A DNA stretch of 64,000 bases. It comes from Pseudoalteromonas sp. DL-6. Lineage in GTDB: Bacteria > Pseudomonadota > Gammaproteobacteria > Enterobacterales > Alteromonadaceae. The number at the start of each line of letters is the position of its first letter. Position 1 is the first letter of the stretch. Location: contig NZ_CP019770.1 of the NCBI RefSeq assembly GCF_004328665.1, positions 2,914,001 to 2,978,000 of the forward strand, in the 5' to 3' direction. The translations under genes were made by a program, and so were the position numbers. The notes beneath the pieces were generated by a model. The model ran no database searches. It was not told the origin of the DNA and saw nothing but the letters and a program-made list of their open reading frames with translations. Of this stretch, positions 9,275-20,114 are shown piece after piece.

Positions 9275-9305
9275 AAAGCAAAAAGCCCAGCAAGGCTGGG
9301 CTTTT
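9275..9305 (-). terminator. Rho-independent terminator after the BON-domain gene
   Basis: A 10-bp stem (AAAAGCCCAG at 9281-9290 with CTGGGCTTTT at 9296-9305) has a short loop and is followed by a T-rich run in the minus direction, 12 bases past the BON gene stop. Confidence 0.85.
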
Positions 9306-9316
9306 AGTATAGTGTA

Positions 9317-9919
9317 TTATTCTGCAATAACAGTTAATTCATCAACTACTTCGCGAACATCTTCTGCGTTTTTAGCAATTTCCATCGCTAGTTGTTTTTC
9401 AGCATCCGATTCCACAGTCCCCTTTAGGGTAACTACACCGTTATCAGTATCAACATCAATGTCTGTACCACCGACTTCTGAATCAAATAAGTAGCGAGTG
9501 GTAATTACGGTGGTAATTTTCGCATCGGTTAAATCACTTTCAGTGTCGCTATCCATCATAGTAGAATCGTGGTGTTTAGCATTCATCTGATCAACTGTTG
9601 TTAAATCTTTTGCATCCTTGAGCTCAATAACAGTTAGATCATTTTCAACCTCAGTTACACCATCTAGGCTTAGCACAAGCTCTTCAGCAAGCTCTTTATC
9701 TACTTCGCTATTAACTTTACCTGTTAGCATTACTTTGCCATTTTTTACGTCCGTGTTGATGTCAAAGTTATTCAGGTTAGTGTTCATCAGCAGTACTGTT
9801 TCTGCCTTTCCATCAATCCAAGCATCTTTGCTTTCGTTTTCCCAGCTGCTTGCTTGAGCGCCCATTGCGGTTGTTCCTAATACTAGGGCTGCAATCATAG
9901 ACTTATTAAATGTTTTCAT
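9317..9919 (-). CDS. Periplasmic BON-domain protein (OsmY-like)
   Basis: The start is set at the ATG at 9919 because AAGGAGA precedes it by 6 bases; an upstream in-frame start at 9946 has no such site. The 200-residue product has a signal peptide (MKTFNKSMIAALVLGTTAMG, cleavage after AQA). Two BON domains follow, about 30-100 (INTDVKNGKVMLTGKVNSEV) and 130-200 (IDVDTDNGVVTLKGTVESDA), separated by an acidic, Met-rich linker. BON domains are thought to bind phospholipid or envelope surfaces; OsmY is induced by osmotic and envelope stress. The neighbouring YqaE-like gene fits a stress-response setting, but this is inference. Confidence 0.9.
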   Translation of the reverse strand: MKTFNKSMIAALVLGTTAMGAQASSWENESKDAWIDGKAETVLLMNTNLNNFDINTDVKNGKVMLTGKVNSEVDKELAEELVLSLDGVTEVENDLTVIELKDAKDLTTVDQMNAKHHDSTMMDSDTESDLTDAKITTVITTRYLFDSEVGGTDIDVDTDNGVVTLKGTVESDAEKQLAMEIAKNAEDVREVVDELTVIAE

Positions 9920-10233
9920 AATCGTTCTCCTTTTGATTAAAGACACTTAAACTAATGCGAACATCGGGCCAATATTTTTTACACTTAAATTTCAATGACT
10001 TAAGTTAAAACTACCGATACTGACTTAAACCTACAAAGTAAACATTTACCGAGTATTGCGTAAAAGTTTCTCGAATAGCGAAACTTACTAAATAATTGTA
10101 TATTTGGTTAATCTGTCGTTAATATAGTAACACGAAAGAACACAGCAAATCATAATACACTGATTTTAAATGAGTTAATATTTGGTATAAGGCTTGCTCT
10201 GAAATAACCAGCAACCATAAAAGGATAATTTAA
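9920..10233. other. Divergent AT-rich intergenic region
   Basis: The 314 bases separate the BON gene (minus) from the DUF1707/LiaF-like gene (plus). ACTTAA occurs at 9945, 9983, 9998 and 10023, and TGACTTAA is repeated 25 bp apart (9996 and 10021). The spacing is irregular and may be chance. I see no coding frame or convincing RNA. A ribosome-binding site AAAGGA precedes the plus-strand gene. Confidence 0.4.
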
Positions 10234-10899
10234 ATGTCTGTTAAAATTGAAGACCGCCCTATTGAGCAAGTTCGAGAGCAAGTGATTGATCAGCTCATTT
10301 ATAATTACAGCCATGGTGTCATTTCTGTAGAAGCATTTGAACGACGCTTAGACGACGCCATGGCAGCGAGTGACAATAAAGCACTTATGGATCTCGTTGA
10401 AGATTTAACCTTAAATACTGACCAGCAATACAAGGCGCAAAAGCACTCGCAGTTTGCACCTAACTATGGTTCGCAGCATGAGGGGAGTGAAGAACCACTT
10501 ACATTAAGAAGCATTCTTGGTTCAAGTGAACGAAGCGGCCAATGGGTCGTTCCTCAAAACATTTATATAGAAAACTACATGGGATCTATCAATCTTGATT
10601 TTACGGATGCTATTTTTACCCACCAACATGTCACTATTCACGTTAATTGTTACTTTGGTAGCGAAGAAATATATGTACCAGAGCACGTTAATGTAGTTTC
10701 TAAAATGTTTTGTATTTTAGGCAGTTTTGAAAATAAAACCGTATCACTCAATAAACGCCAAGGGCCAACAATTCACATTGAAGGAAAAACTGTTTTAGGC
10801 TCTGTGGAAGTTAAAGTTAAACGCACTATTAAAGAAAAATTTATTAGCTTTGCAAATGATTTAAAAACTCAACTTGGCATGAATAGTAAACATTTTTAA
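10234..10899 (+). CDS. DUF1707/SHOCT-like and LiaF C-terminal-like domain protein
   Basis: This 221-residue protein starts with a helical module (about 5-60; EQVIDQLIYNYSHGVISVEA, FERRLDDAMAASDNKAL) like the DUF1707/SHOCT segment. A beta-rich C-terminal domain follows at about 85-195 (RSILGSSERSGQWVVPQNIY, HVNCYFGSEEIYVPEHVNVV, CILGSFENKTV) like the cell-wall-active-antibiotic response domain of LiaF/VraT. There is no signal peptide or clear membrane segment, so a cytoplasmic or membrane-surface role is likely. In Firmicutes LiaF restrains the LiaSR system; no such pair exists here and the role in a Gram-negative is unknown. Confidence 0.75.
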   Translation: MSVKIEDRPIEQVREQVIDQLIYNYSHGVISVEAFERRLDDAMAASDNKALMDLVEDLTLNTDQQYKAQKHSQFAPNYGSQHEGSEEPLTLRSILGSSERSGQWVVPQNIYIENYMGSINLDFTDAIFTHQHVTIHVNCYFGSEEIYVPEHVNVVSKMFCILGSFENKTVSLNKRQGPTIHIEGKTVLGSVEVKVKRTIKEKFISFANDLKTQLGMNSKHF

Positions 10900-10944
10900 A
10901 TATGCTAATTTATGATGAAGCCAAAATAGTTGGCTTCATCCATA

Positions 10945-11361
10945 TTATAAATCGTTATTACGCTCACTGGGTATATCACTCATGTACTCTACAAACTCAA
11001 CCTCAAACCCTGCGGGGTCAATAAAATAAATATTCTTCCTAAATGGATTTTCAGCGCCTTGCTTACTTATTTCAAAGCCCGCATGCTTTAAGCGCGTTAT
11101 TACTGCATTTAAGTTATTAGTGACATAAGCAAAATGTGCCAAACCAATTTGATGCCCTGATAAGTCACGGTTTTCACCTTCTCCATGATCGCTAATAGCA
11201 ATATATTGCTCGTTATCACCAAAGTGTATCCAGCGTCTTGCTTTACCATACCAGCTTCCTTCTCCCTCACTTCTAATTGACCAATAGGGAAACGCTGCTT
11301 GGTAAAACTTAAGCATGGCGTTTATATCACTGACAACTAAATTTACGTGTTCTAATTTCAT
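10945..11361 (-). CDS. VOC-family (glyoxalase/bleomycin-resistance fold) protein
   Basis: The start is at the ATG at 11361, preceded by AGGAAG; the longer frame to 11430 lacks such a site. The 138-residue product begins MKLEHVNLVVSDINAMLKFY and ends FIDPAGFEVEFVEYMSD, a classic paired beta-alpha-beta-beta-beta VOC module. Candidate metal ligands are His5 and the Glu near the C-terminus (GFEVEFVE). VOC proteins include dioxygenases, lyases and resistance proteins; the reaction cannot be assigned. It is convergent with the preceding DUF1707/LiaF-like gene and divergent from suhB. Confidence 0.85.
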   Translation of the reverse strand: MKLEHVNLVVSDINAMLKFYQAAFPYWSIRSEGEGSWYGKARRWIHFGDNEQYIAISDHGEGENRDLSGHQIGLAHFAYVTNNLNAVITRLKHAGFEISKQGAENPFRKNIYFIDPAGFEVEFVEYMSDIPSERNNDL

Positions 11362-11597
11362 AATTTTCTTCCTGTTAATTGAATATAGAACATCATAAAA
11401 CCTCAAGCTAACTTTAGGTAAAGTGCTCATTCATAAATTTATTGCTTGTTTTTATTTCAAGAAATGTAGTGAAAGATCATAGCTGTACAAAAAACACTCA
11501 CAAGTATTTAGGCTTTATGGTTTACTTTATGGCAAAAACCGCTAAAATACGCCGGCTTAAATATATAAACGTTCTTTTACAACCCAAAGGTAATACC

Positions 11598-12401
11598 ATG
11601 CATCCAATGTTAAACATTGCGGTTCGCGCTGCGCGTAACGCAGGCAAACTTATTCTTCGTGCAAGTGAAGACTTATCAAAAGTTGAAGTGCAACAAAAAG
11701 GCACCAACGATTTAGTTACTAACATTGATAAAGAAGCCGAAGCCGTAATTCGTGACACTATTTTACGTTCTTACCCTGATCACTGCATTGTTGGTGAAGA
11801 GTTAGGCGAACACAAAGGTAAGGATGCTGATTACCAATGGATTGTTGACCCACTTGATGGTACAACTAACTTCATCAAGGGTATCCCTCATTTCGCAGTA
11901 TCTATTGCACTTAAAGTTAAAGGTCGTTTAGACCAAGCAGTAATTTACGATCCAATTCGTGGTGAGCTTTTCACTGCTTCTCGCGGTCAAGGCGCACAGT
12001 TAAACAGCAAACGTTTACGCGTATCTAAAACGGTTGAACTTGCCGGTTCTGTTCTTGCTACAGGTTTTCCTTTCAAACAAAAACATCACTTAGATGCCTA
12101 TTCTGAAGCGTTTAAAGCGTTATTTGTTCACACAGCTGATATTCGTCGTGCAGGCTCTGCTGCGCTAGATATGGCGTATGTTGCAGCGGGTCGTGTTGAT
12201 GGTTTCTTTGAAATTGGTTTAAAACCTTGGGATACAGCAGCAGGTGAGTTATTAGTTAAAGAAGCTGGCGGCATGGTTGTTGATTTTGCTGGCGGTAATA
12301 ACTACAACGTGAGCGGTAACGTAATCTGTGGTGCACCTAAGCTAACACAAGCGATCGTTCGTGAAATGCGTCCAGTATTATCTGAGTCGTTATTACGTTA
12401 A
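11598..12401 (+). CDS. suhB: Inositol-1-monophosphatase SuhB
   Basis: The ATG at 11598 gives 267 residues, the same length as E. coli SuhB, beginning MHPMLNIAVRAARNAGKLIL; the longer open frame from 11442 adds unrelated residues. All metal-binding motifs are present: GEELGEH, DPLDGTTNF and WDTAAGELLVKEAGG. SuhB hydrolyses inositol phosphates in vitro. In E. coli it also joins the Nus antitermination complex on rRNA operons, which is known of the family rather than shown here. The ribosome-binding site is AAAGG. A strong bidirectional hairpin follows the stop. Confidence 0.95.
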   Translation: MHPMLNIAVRAARNAGKLILRASEDLSKVEVQQKGTNDLVTNIDKEAEAVIRDTILRSYPDHCIVGEELGEHKGKDADYQWIVDPLDGTTNFIKGIPHFAVSIALKVKGRLDQAVIYDPIRGELFTASRGQGAQLNSKRLRVSKTVELAGSVLATGFPFKQKHHLDAYSEAFKALFVHTADIRRAGSAALDMAYVAAGRVDGFFEIGLKPWDTAAGELLVKEAGGMVVDFAGGNNYNVSGNVICGAPKLTQAIVREMRPVLSESLLR

Positions 12402-12414
12402 TCGTAATTACGTA

Positions 12415-12446
12415 CTAAAAAAAGGAGCCTTGGCTCCTTTTTTGCT
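12415..12446. terminator. Bidirectional terminator between suhB and the EAL-GGDEF gene
   Basis: A stem of AAAGGAGCC (12421-12429) with GGCTCCTTT, flanked by A and T runs, lies between convergent genes and can serve both strands. Confidence 0.9.
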
Positions 12447-12451
12447 TTTTG

Positions 12452-14239
12452 TTAGCCACTTTTTTTACTATTGGATAAACGTACAACAGCGGGAGCGGGT
12501 CTTCTGCGATTACAAATAAATAGGTAGCTGTGTTTGAAGCGCTTAGCTTCCTTCTTTGCATCGGTTGCTAATGCCGCCACTTGATGACTATTTTTACACT
12601 GCTGCAGATCAGGCTCAACTAAACCTATCGATAATGTAAGTAAAGGCACAAACTGCTTTTCGCCTTCTCTATTAGTTGCCCAATACCCTTTTTCAGCAAT
12701 ATGCTCTGGCGTAAAAAACACGCGTGACTGCAGTTCAAATTGCGTGATAATAGTATTACAAACTTCCACCGCATCTTTTTTTTCAAACACCACCATAAAA
12801 TCATCGCCGCCAATATGGCCGACAAAGTTAGCGCTGTGCGCACACGCTTTTACAGTCACATCGGCCAGAAGTTTTATCACGCTGTCACCACTGGCATAAC
12901 CATACAAATCGTTAAATTGTTTAAAGTGATTTAAATCGATATAGGCTAGTGAAAATGGCTGTTTATGTTGCAGACGCTGCTCTATTACCTCACTAATTGC
13001 CACATTACCCGGTAACATGGTCAAAGGGTTAGCATGTTGGGCGTGGCGGATTTTTTCTGCTGTAATGTGCTTTAGTATGTCTCTGAGCGGTGCCAAGCCT
13101 AAATATTTATTGTTGCAGGTGATAACAATATGACGACGAATATCAAAATCTTGCTCTGTTATTTGCTGGGAGACAATATCAAGCATTTGATTTTCATCAA
13201 CCACCAGAGGTTGTTTATCCATTAACTCTGTGACTTCACACTTATCATAAAGCGCGTGCCCATAAGGCGCGGCAAACACTTCTGTTAGCTGATCTTTGTG
13301 TAACAGCCCTATTGGCTGCTGACTGCTATTTAATACCGGTAAGCTGATTGTGCTTTTGTCTTGCTCAAAAAGTGCATGAGCTTCTTTACAACGCGTATGA
13401 CTGCTAATAGCAGGCTGAGCAACAGCAAGCACACCTATTGCCATTGATTGCTCAAACTTTGAGGCGGCTTGGGTCGAAGTGAGTGATTGTAACTGTTTAC
13501 AGTTATAGTCATAACTTGGCTGTTGACTCGGTCTTTCTAACAAAAACCCCTGAACATGATTTATGCCTATGCTTTTGACTAAATCTAGCTCTTCAGGACG
13601 TTCAATTCCCTCTGCAATCACCGCTGTATTTGTTGCCCGCGCTAACACCATAATTGATTTTAAAAATTCTTTTTTAACTTCGCTTTGATCGCAATGATCA
13701 ATAAAGTAACGATCAATTTTTACAATATCTGGGCATAACTGCGACCATTGCTTTAGTCCGGAATAACCTGCACCGAGGTCGTCAATAGCAATAGTAAAGC
13801 CTAGCTCTCGATAATGCGCGATGGTTTTTAACAGTAAAAAACCATCATCTACCTTTTCTTGTTCGGTGACTTCAATCACCACACGATTGGCTGCAAGACC
13901 AAACTGCTCAATTAAATGTAAGGTTTCGCCTTTAGGGTGACTCGGATCGAGTAAAATTTTTGGGCTGACATTTAAAAATAACTTCCCTTGTAGACTGAGT
14001 TTTACAAAATTTTCAATGGCGCGAGAGCGGCATAAAAGCTCAAGCTCTGAGATCAATTTGTATTTATGAGCCGTTTCGAATAGCTTATTTGGCATGGCTA
14101 ACGGACCATTTTTAGGGCCTCGACTCAGCGCTTCATACCCAATAATAGATTGCTTAGCTATATCGAAAATAGGTTGGAACAAGGTTGTTATTGCCCCTTG
14201 GTGTAAAATTGATTCTAAGACTTGTCGTTGCTCTGTCAC
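12452..14239 (-). CDS. EAL-CBS-GGDEF cyclic-di-GMP protein
   Basis: This 595-residue protein has an N-terminal EAL domain (about 10-245) with a full set of phosphodiesterase motifs: GYEALSRG, FLNVSPKIL, VIEVTEQE, AIDDLGAGYSG, DIVKIDRYF, VIAEGIE and VQGFLLERP. A CBS-pair-like region follows (about 260-400), then a C-terminal GGDEF domain (about 405-570) whose signature is GGDDF instead of GGDEF. The order with a C-terminal cyclase domain is a known arrangement. An active phosphodiesterase is likely. GGDDF is conservative and may retain cyclase activity or act as a GTP-binding regulatory site. No membrane segment is seen. Confidence 0.9.
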   Translation of the reverse strand: MTEQRQVLESILHQGAITTLFQPIFDIAKQSIIGYEALSRGPKNGPLAMPNKLFETAHKYKLISELELLCRSRAIENFVKLSLQGKLFLNVSPKILLDPSHPKGETLHLIEQFGLAANRVVIEVTEQEKVDDGFLLLKTIAHYRELGFTIAIDDLGAGYSGLKQWSQLCPDIVKIDRYFIDHCDQSEVKKEFLKSIMVLARATNTAVIAEGIERPEELDLVKSIGINHVQGFLLERPSQQPSYDYNCKQLQSLTSTQAASKFEQSMAIGVLAVAQPAISSHTRCKEAHALFEQDKSTISLPVLNSSQQPIGLLHKDQLTEVFAAPYGHALYDKCEVTELMDKQPLVVDENQMLDIVSQQITEQDFDIRRHIVITCNNKYLGLAPLRDILKHITAEKIRHAQHANPLTMLPGNVAISEVIEQRLQHKQPFSLAYIDLNHFKQFNDLYGYASGDSVIKLLADVTVKACAHSANFVGHIGGDDFMVVFEKKDAVEVCNTIITQFELQSRVFFTPEHIAEKGYWATNREGEKQFVPLLTLSIGLVEPDLQQCKNSHQVAALATDAKKEAKRFKHSYLFICNRRRPAPAVVRLSNSKKSG

Positions 14240-14320
14240 TACTAGCTCGGATAAAAATTTAATAAGAGCAATAAAATACCAACTGAGTATGACTATTATG
14301 TGACTTATGTACGAGGCAAT

Positions 14321-14349
14321 AAAAAACCGCTCACTAGGAGCGGTTTTTT
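14321..14349 (-). terminator. Terminator of the yajC-secD-secF unit
   Basis: A 12-bp stem (AAAAAACCGCTC at 14321-14332 with its complement at 14338-14349) lies 23 bases beyond the secF stop. T runs lie on both sides of the stem, so it could also work on the other strand. Confidence 0.88.
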
Positions 14350-14371
14350 AAAAAGGATAATTTAATCTCAA

Positions 14372-15319
14372 TTAAGGCATTGGATCTAAATCAGCGCCTT
14401 CTTTTTCAATCACTTCTGGTATTAAATCTTCTTTACTTACGCCCATGGCAATAGCTACCGAACTGGCAACGTAAACTGAAGAATAAGTACCAATAAATAC
14501 ACCAAATAATAGTGCAGTAGCAAAGCCATGAATGGTTTGGCCACCCCATACAAATAACGCAATCAATACTAAAATAGTGGTTATTGAGGTTACTAAGGTA
14601 CGGTTAAGTGTTTGCGTAAGCGAGATATCAATAATCTCAACAGTGTCGTCAATACGTACTTTACGGAAGTTTTCACGAATACGGTCTGATACAACAATGG
14701 TATCGTTTAGTGAATAACCTATCACGGCGAGTATTGCTGCCAAAATAGTTAAGTCAAACTCTAAACCAAGTACCGAGAACAAACCAATCGTAATAATTAC
14801 ATCGTGTAAAAGCGCACCAACTGCACCCACAGCAAAACGCCATTCAAAGCGAAACGCCACGTAAATTAAGATACAAATAAGCGCAGTTAACATGGCAAGG
14901 CCACCCTGCTCTTTTAAGTCTTCACCTACGCTTGGGCCTACAAACTCAATACGGCGCATTACTACGCTATCATCAGCTTGTTTAAGAGCAGCAATCACTT
15001 GGTTACCAATCACTTCTGCTTTTACATCATCACCGCGAGGGGCTAAACGAACCAGTATCTCTTGGCTTGAGCCAAAAAGCTGTACCGATGCATCAGCAAA
15101 ATCGTTTTCAGCCAGTACATTACGAACTTTTTTCAGATCGGCTGGTTGTGAAAAACCTACCTCAACTGCTGTACCGCCGGTAAAATCTAAACCGAAATTT
15201 AAGCCTTTAACAAAAAGTGACGCCAGCGACGCTATAATTAATAACGTAGAAAAGCCCATTGCCACTTTTCGAAGAGACATGAAACGAAGGGTTTTTCCGC
15301 CCAATCTTAAAATTTGCAT
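14372..15319 (-). CDS. secF: Protein translocase subunit SecF
   Basis: This 315-residue protein has six predicted membrane helices and one large periplasmic loop. The first loop motif GLNFGLDFTGGTAVEVGF is diagnostic, as is the later DTIVVSDRIRENFRK in the helix 4-5 region. SecF pairs with SecD and uses the proton or sodium gradient to pull secreted proteins into the periplasm after SecYEG passage. It follows secD by 9 bases and ends the operon. The N-terminus MQILRLGGKTLRFMSLRKVA is usual. The ATG follows AAGGAGCAGAC. Confidence 0.97.
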   Translation of the reverse strand: MQILRLGGKTLRFMSLRKVAMGFSTLLIIASLASLFVKGLNFGLDFTGGTAVEVGFSQPADLKKVRNVLAENDFADASVQLFGSSQEILVRLAPRGDDVKAEVIGNQVIAALKQADDSVVMRRIEFVGPSVGEDLKEQGGLAMLTALICILIYVAFRFEWRFAVGAVGALLHDVIITIGLFSVLGLEFDLTILAAILAVIGYSLNDTIVVSDRIRENFRKVRIDDTVEIIDISLTQTLNRTLVTSITTILVLIALFVWGGQTIHGFATALLFGVFIGTYSSVYVASSVAIAMGVSKEDLIPEVIEKEGADLDPMP

Positions 15320-15328
15320 GTCTGCTCC

Positions 15329-17188
15329 TTAAATTGAAAGTTTATCAACACGTTTGCCACCAATAAATAGGTTGATCACCGCACGGGTACCTATAATTGC
15401 TGTAAACATAGACGTTAAAATACCAATTGCTAAGGTTACCGCAAAGCCTGCAACAGGACCGGTACCAACAGCAAACAAGATAATCGCCGCAATTAATGTG
15501 GTGATATTGGCATCAAAAATAGTACTAAAGGCACTATCGTAACCAAAATGAACCGCTTGTTGAGGGCTACGGCCATCGGCCAGCTCTTCACGAATACGTT
15601 CAAAAATAAGTACATTCGCATCAACAGCCATACCAACGGTTAATACAATACCGGCTATACCTGGTAGGGTGAGTGTTGCGCCTGGAATTAACGACATAAC
15701 GCCGATAATAAGTACTAAGTTGGCAGCCAGTGCAATATTTGCAACAAGACCAAAACCTTTGTAGTAAATAAGCATAAAGGCCAGTACAAACGCAAAACCT
15801 AAGGCTACAGCGGTCATACCTGCTTCAATGTTTTCTTGACCTAAGCTTGGCCCAACCGTACGTTCTTCTACAATTTGAATAGGCGCAACCAGTGCACCCG
15901 CGCGAAGTAGTAAACTTAAGTTATGTGCTTCAGCTGGGTTATCAATACCGGTAATGCGGAATGAACGGTCAAGACGCGCTTGAATGGTTGCTACGTTAAT
16001 AACTTCTTCCACTTTAATTGGCGGAAGTGCTTTACCGTCACTGTCTTTTTTACCTGATGGCTTGTATTCAATAAACACGGTAGCCATGCGTTTACCGATA
16101 GCACGCTTGGTAAAGGCATTCATTTTTGCCCCACCTTTACTATCGAGTTTAATGCTTACTTGTGGACGCTGGTACTCATCTGCACCTGACTGCGCGCCAG
16201 TAATATGGCTGCCTTCAAGAATAATGCGTTTTTTTAGTACTACAGGGTAACCATCACGACTCATGATCATTTCAGTACCCGGTGGGATACGACCTTGAGC
16301 AGCGGCGCTTATGTCAGCATTTTCGTCAACCTCACGAAACTCAAGCGTTGCCGTAGCACCTAAAATTTCTTTAGCGCGAGCGGTATCTTGAATCCCTGGT
16401 AATTGCACAATAATACGTTCAGCACCTTGACGCTGTACGTTTGGCTCTGCAACCCCAATTTGGTTGATACGGTTACGAATAATAGTTTCGTTTTGCTTGA
16501 TAGCATAGTCACGAATTTCTTTTAGCTTTAGCTCACTCATAGTGGCAAAGAATGCGTTATCGTTACTGCTATCATCAATGTAAACGTTTAATGGGTAACG
16601 GCTTTCTAAAAAGCGCTCTGCAGCGTCTTTATCTTCTTCGTTACGCATTTCTACACGCATACGCTCAGTACCAGCTACACGGCGCACACTACGATAACGT
16701 AGTTTTTCTTCGCGCAGGTCGCTACGAAAATCTTGCTCCATTTGCTCTAACTGATTATCCACCGCAGTGACCATATCGATTTCCATGGTGAAATGCACAC
16801 CACCACTTAAATCTAGGCCTAACTTCATAGGATTACCGCCCAGCGACTTTAACCAAGCCGGTTGTGCAGGAGCCATATTAATTGCTGAGATATAATCGTT
16901 ACTAAGCGAGTTACGCAGTAAGTCTTGCGCTTTAAGTTGGTCTTCAACGTTTTTAAAGCGAACAAGAATTTGCCCGTCTTCGAGCTTTGTCGATTTAGCG
17001 CTAACGTTATCTTTTTTGAGGATTGCGTTTACTTTGTCTACAACACTGAGGTCAACATCGGTGCCTTTAGCGCCAGAAACCTGTATGGCCGGATCGCGGC
17101 CATACAGGTTTGGTGAAGCATATAAAAGGCCAATGGCTAACACAGCTAAAACAAGTAAATACTTCCAAATTGGAAACTTGTTTAACAC
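15329..17188 (-). CDS. secD: Protein translocase subunit SecD
   Basis: This 619-residue protein (E. coli 615) has an N-terminal membrane helix ([20 protein letters not shown]) and large periplasmic domains with [16 protein letters not shown] and [18 protein letters not shown]. Five C-terminal helices follow, with [27 protein letters not shown]. It works with SecF and YajC. It lies 19 bases after yajC and 9 before secF, so one transcript is expected. The final helix block [20 protein letters not shown] is complete; nothing is missing. Confidence 0.97.
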   Translation of the reverse strand: MLNKFPIWKYLLVLAVLAIGLLYASPNLYGRDPAIQVSGAKGTDVDLSVVDKVNAILKKDNVSAKSTKLEDGQILVRFKNVEDQLKAQDLLRNSLSNDYISAINMAPAQPAWLKSLGGNPMKLGLDLSGGVHFTMEIDMVTAVDNQLEQMEQDFRSDLREEKLRYRSVRRVAGTERMRVEMRNEEDKDAAERFLESRYPLNVYIDDSSNDNAFFATMSELKLKEIRDYAIKQNETIIRNRINQIGVAEPNVQRQGAERIIVQLPGIQDTARAKEILGATATLEFREVDENADISAAAQGRIPPGTEMIMSRDGYPVVLKKRIILEGSHITGAQSGADEYQRPQVSIKLDSKGGAKMNAFTKRAIGKRMATVFIEYKPSGKKDSDGKALPPIKVEEVINVATIQARLDRSFRITGIDNPAEAHNLSLLLRAGALVAPIQIVEERTVGPSLGQENIEAGMTAVALGFAFVLAFMLIYYKGFGLVANIALAANLVLIIGVMSLIPGATLTLPGIAGIVLTVGMAVDANVLIFERIREELADGRSPQQAVHFGYDSAFSTIFDANITTLIAAIILFAVGTGPVAGFAVTLAIGILTSMFTAIIGTRAVINLFIGGKRVDKLSI

Positions 17189-17207
17189 GGGGTCGTCCTT
17201 ATTATTT

Positions 17208-17543
17208 TTATAGCGACTTCATTGTGCCTTTAGGCAATACAGCAGATACTGCTGATTTTTGTACTGTTACTTCTGCTTGCTCATTTAATGAGATCACGAT
17301 GAAGTCTTTATCTTCAGCAATTTTTACGATTTTACCCACTAAACCACCTTGGGTTAGCACTTCATCGCCTTTTGCCATCGCACTCATTAAGCTTTTATGC
17401 TCTTTTACGCGCTTTGCTTGCGGGCGGTAAATTAAAAAGTAAAAAACCAAACCAAAAATCGCTAACATAATTAGCATTTCCATACCGCCGCCTGCCGCAG
17501 GTGCGCCAGCGCTTGCATGCGCGTTTGAAATAAATAAACTCAT
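17208..17543 (-). CDS. yajC: Preprotein translocase subunit YajC
   Basis: This 111-residue protein has one membrane helix near the N-terminus ([20 protein letters not shown]) and a small cytoplasmic domain with [17 protein letters not shown], the YajC signature. It associates with SecDF-YidC. The gene lies 26 bases after tgt and 19 before secD, the standard order. AGAGGAAG precedes the ATG. Confidence 0.97.
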   Translation of the reverse strand: MSLFISNAHASAGAPAAGGGMEMLIMLAIFGLVFYFLIYRPQAKRVKEHKSLMSAMAKGDEVLTQGGLVGKIVKIAEDKDFIVISLNEQAEVTVQKSAVSAVLPKGTMKSL

Positions 17544-17569
17544 AATACTTCCTCTTTAATTTTTAAATT

Positions 17570-18769
<1,200 letters not shown>

Positions 18770-18836
18770 CTATTACTATTAGCAGTGAAAAATTCACTGT
18801 GCTTGGGAGTAAAATAAAAACCGATAACGCTGTAAA

Positions 18837-19868
18837 TTATTTACGGGTCAAAAACATTGCATCGCCATAGCTAAAAAAGCGATACTGTTGTTCAATTGCA
18901 GTATTGTAGGCACCCATAATATTGTCTTGTCCTGCAAAGGCACTGACCAGCATAATTAAGGTTGATTCAGGTAAATGGAAGTTGGTGACCATGGCATCAA
19001 CAACATTAAATTGATAACCCGGAAAAATAAAAATATCGGTATCACCAAAGTAAGTATCTAACTTGCCGCCATGTATTTTTGCTGCCGACTCAAGTGAACG
19101 AACTGAAGTTGTACCTACCGCAATCACACGCCCGCCCTTGGCTTTAGTGCTTGCAACCGCATCCACCACATCTTGCGGTACTTCAATATATTCAGAGTGC
19201 ATGATGTGCTCATCAACACTTTCTACCCTAACTGGCTGGAATGTACCTGCACCAACATGCAAGGTAACAAACGCCATTTGTACGCCTTTGTCTTTAAGCG
19301 CAGTCATGAGTTTATCGTCAAAATGAAGGCCTGCTGTTGGTGCCGCAACCGCGCCTGGCTTTTCACCATATACTGTTTGGTAACGCTCACGATCCGCTTC
19401 GTTATCTGGGCGGTCAATGTAAGGAGGAAGCGGCATATGACCCACATCATTTAAAATGTCGAGCACATTTTCACTGCGGTCAAACTCAAGCTCAAATAAC
19501 GTATCGTGGCGTGCCACCATAATAGCTTTTGCTTTGCCCTCTAAAATGAGTACATTACCCGGCTTTGGCGATTTACTCGCGCGAATGTGAGCGAGCACGC
19601 GGTGTTCGTCTAATACGCGTTCTACCAGCACCTCAACTTTACCGCCAGATTCTTTTTGACCAAACATACGCGCAGGTATTACTTTGGTGTTGTTAAAAAC
19701 CAGTAAGTCGTTTTCGTTTACAAGCTCAAGAATGTCACTAAATATTTTATGCTCAACAGCACCACTCGGCCCGTCTAAGCTCAATAAACGGCTACTGGTT
19801 CTATCTGCTTTAGGAAAACGAGCAATTAATTCATCAGGTAAGTCAAAGCTAAAATCAGCTACGCGCAT
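18837..19868 (-). CDS. queA: S-adenosylmethionine:tRNA ribosyltransferase-isomerase
   Basis: This 343-residue enzyme begins [19 protein letters not shown] and contains [24 protein letters not shown] and [19 protein letters not shown], all hallmarks of QueA. It transfers and isomerises the ribosyl group of S-adenosylmethionine onto preQ1-modified tRNA to make epoxyqueuosine. It heads the queA-tgt-yajC-secD-secF block. A 138-base gap before tgt holds a 7-bp hairpin (CAGTGAA at 18783-18789 with TTCACTG at 18793-18799). This could be a weak internal attenuator. The promoter is probably at 19902-19930. Confidence 0.97.
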   Translation of the reverse strand: MRVADFSFDLPDELIARFPKADRTSSRLLSLDGPSGAVEHKIFSDILELVNENDLLVFNNTKVIPARMFGQKESGGKVEVLVERVLDEHRVLAHIRASKSPKPGNVLILEGKAKAIMVARHDTLFELEFDRSENVLDILNDVGHMPLPPYIDRPDNEADRERYQTVYGEKPGAVAAPTAGLHFDDKLMTALKDKGVQMAFVTLHVGAGTFQPVRVESVDEHIMHSEYIEVPQDVVDAVASTKAKGGRVIAVGTTSVRSLESAAKIHGGKLDTYFGDTDIFIFPGYQFNVVDAMVTNFHLPESTLIMLVSAFAGQDNIMGAYNTAIEQQYRFFSYGDAMFLTRK

Positions 19869-19901
19869 TGTTAGAATTCCACATCATTTAAAATCGCGCC
19901 A

Positions 19902-19930
19902 AGTGTATTACTATTACTAATGAAGCTCAA
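19902..19930 (-). promoter_or_regulatory. Candidate sigma-70 promoter for queA
   Basis: On the minus strand TTGAGC (19930-19925) and TACACT (19907-19902) are separated by exactly 17 bp, 33 bases upstream of the queA start. The -35 lies inside the 46-bp tandem repeat, so a second TTGAGC exists upstream, but only this copy has a matching -10. Confidence 0.55.
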
Positions 19931-19998
19931 GATAACCCCTATATTCTCCCTAATTACTATTACTAATGAAGCTCAAGATAACCCCTATATTCTCCCTA
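19907..19998. repeat. Exact 46-bp tandem duplication
   Basis: Bases 19907-19952 are repeated without any mismatch at 19953-19998, with four further matching bases. The repeat lies between queA and the divergent GGDEF-EAL gene. Perfect identity points to a recent duplication, or to slippage that may vary between strains. It duplicates the queA -35 region. Confidence 0.95.
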
Positions 19999-20114
19999 AT
20001 TAGCTATCAATGAACTACATTTAAAATAGCGGTTAAATACGCTTGTTCTTATCGCTAAATATCATTACTCTTACTAATTGAATTATTATCTGCATTTCTC
20101 GGAGTGGTACCTAA

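Noticed and set aside
9085..9276. 63-codon minus-strand frame over the YqaE gene
   Set aside because: It is out of frame with the YqaE coding sequence, which has the family signature; this one has none.
14892..15332. 146-codon plus-strand frame opposite secF
   Set aside because: It is antisense to a well-conserved gene, rich in Ser/Thr/Pro and unlike a real protein.
18783..18799. 7-bp hairpin between queA and tgt
   Set aside because: No T run follows, so an attenuator or terminator cannot be supported; noted only under queA.
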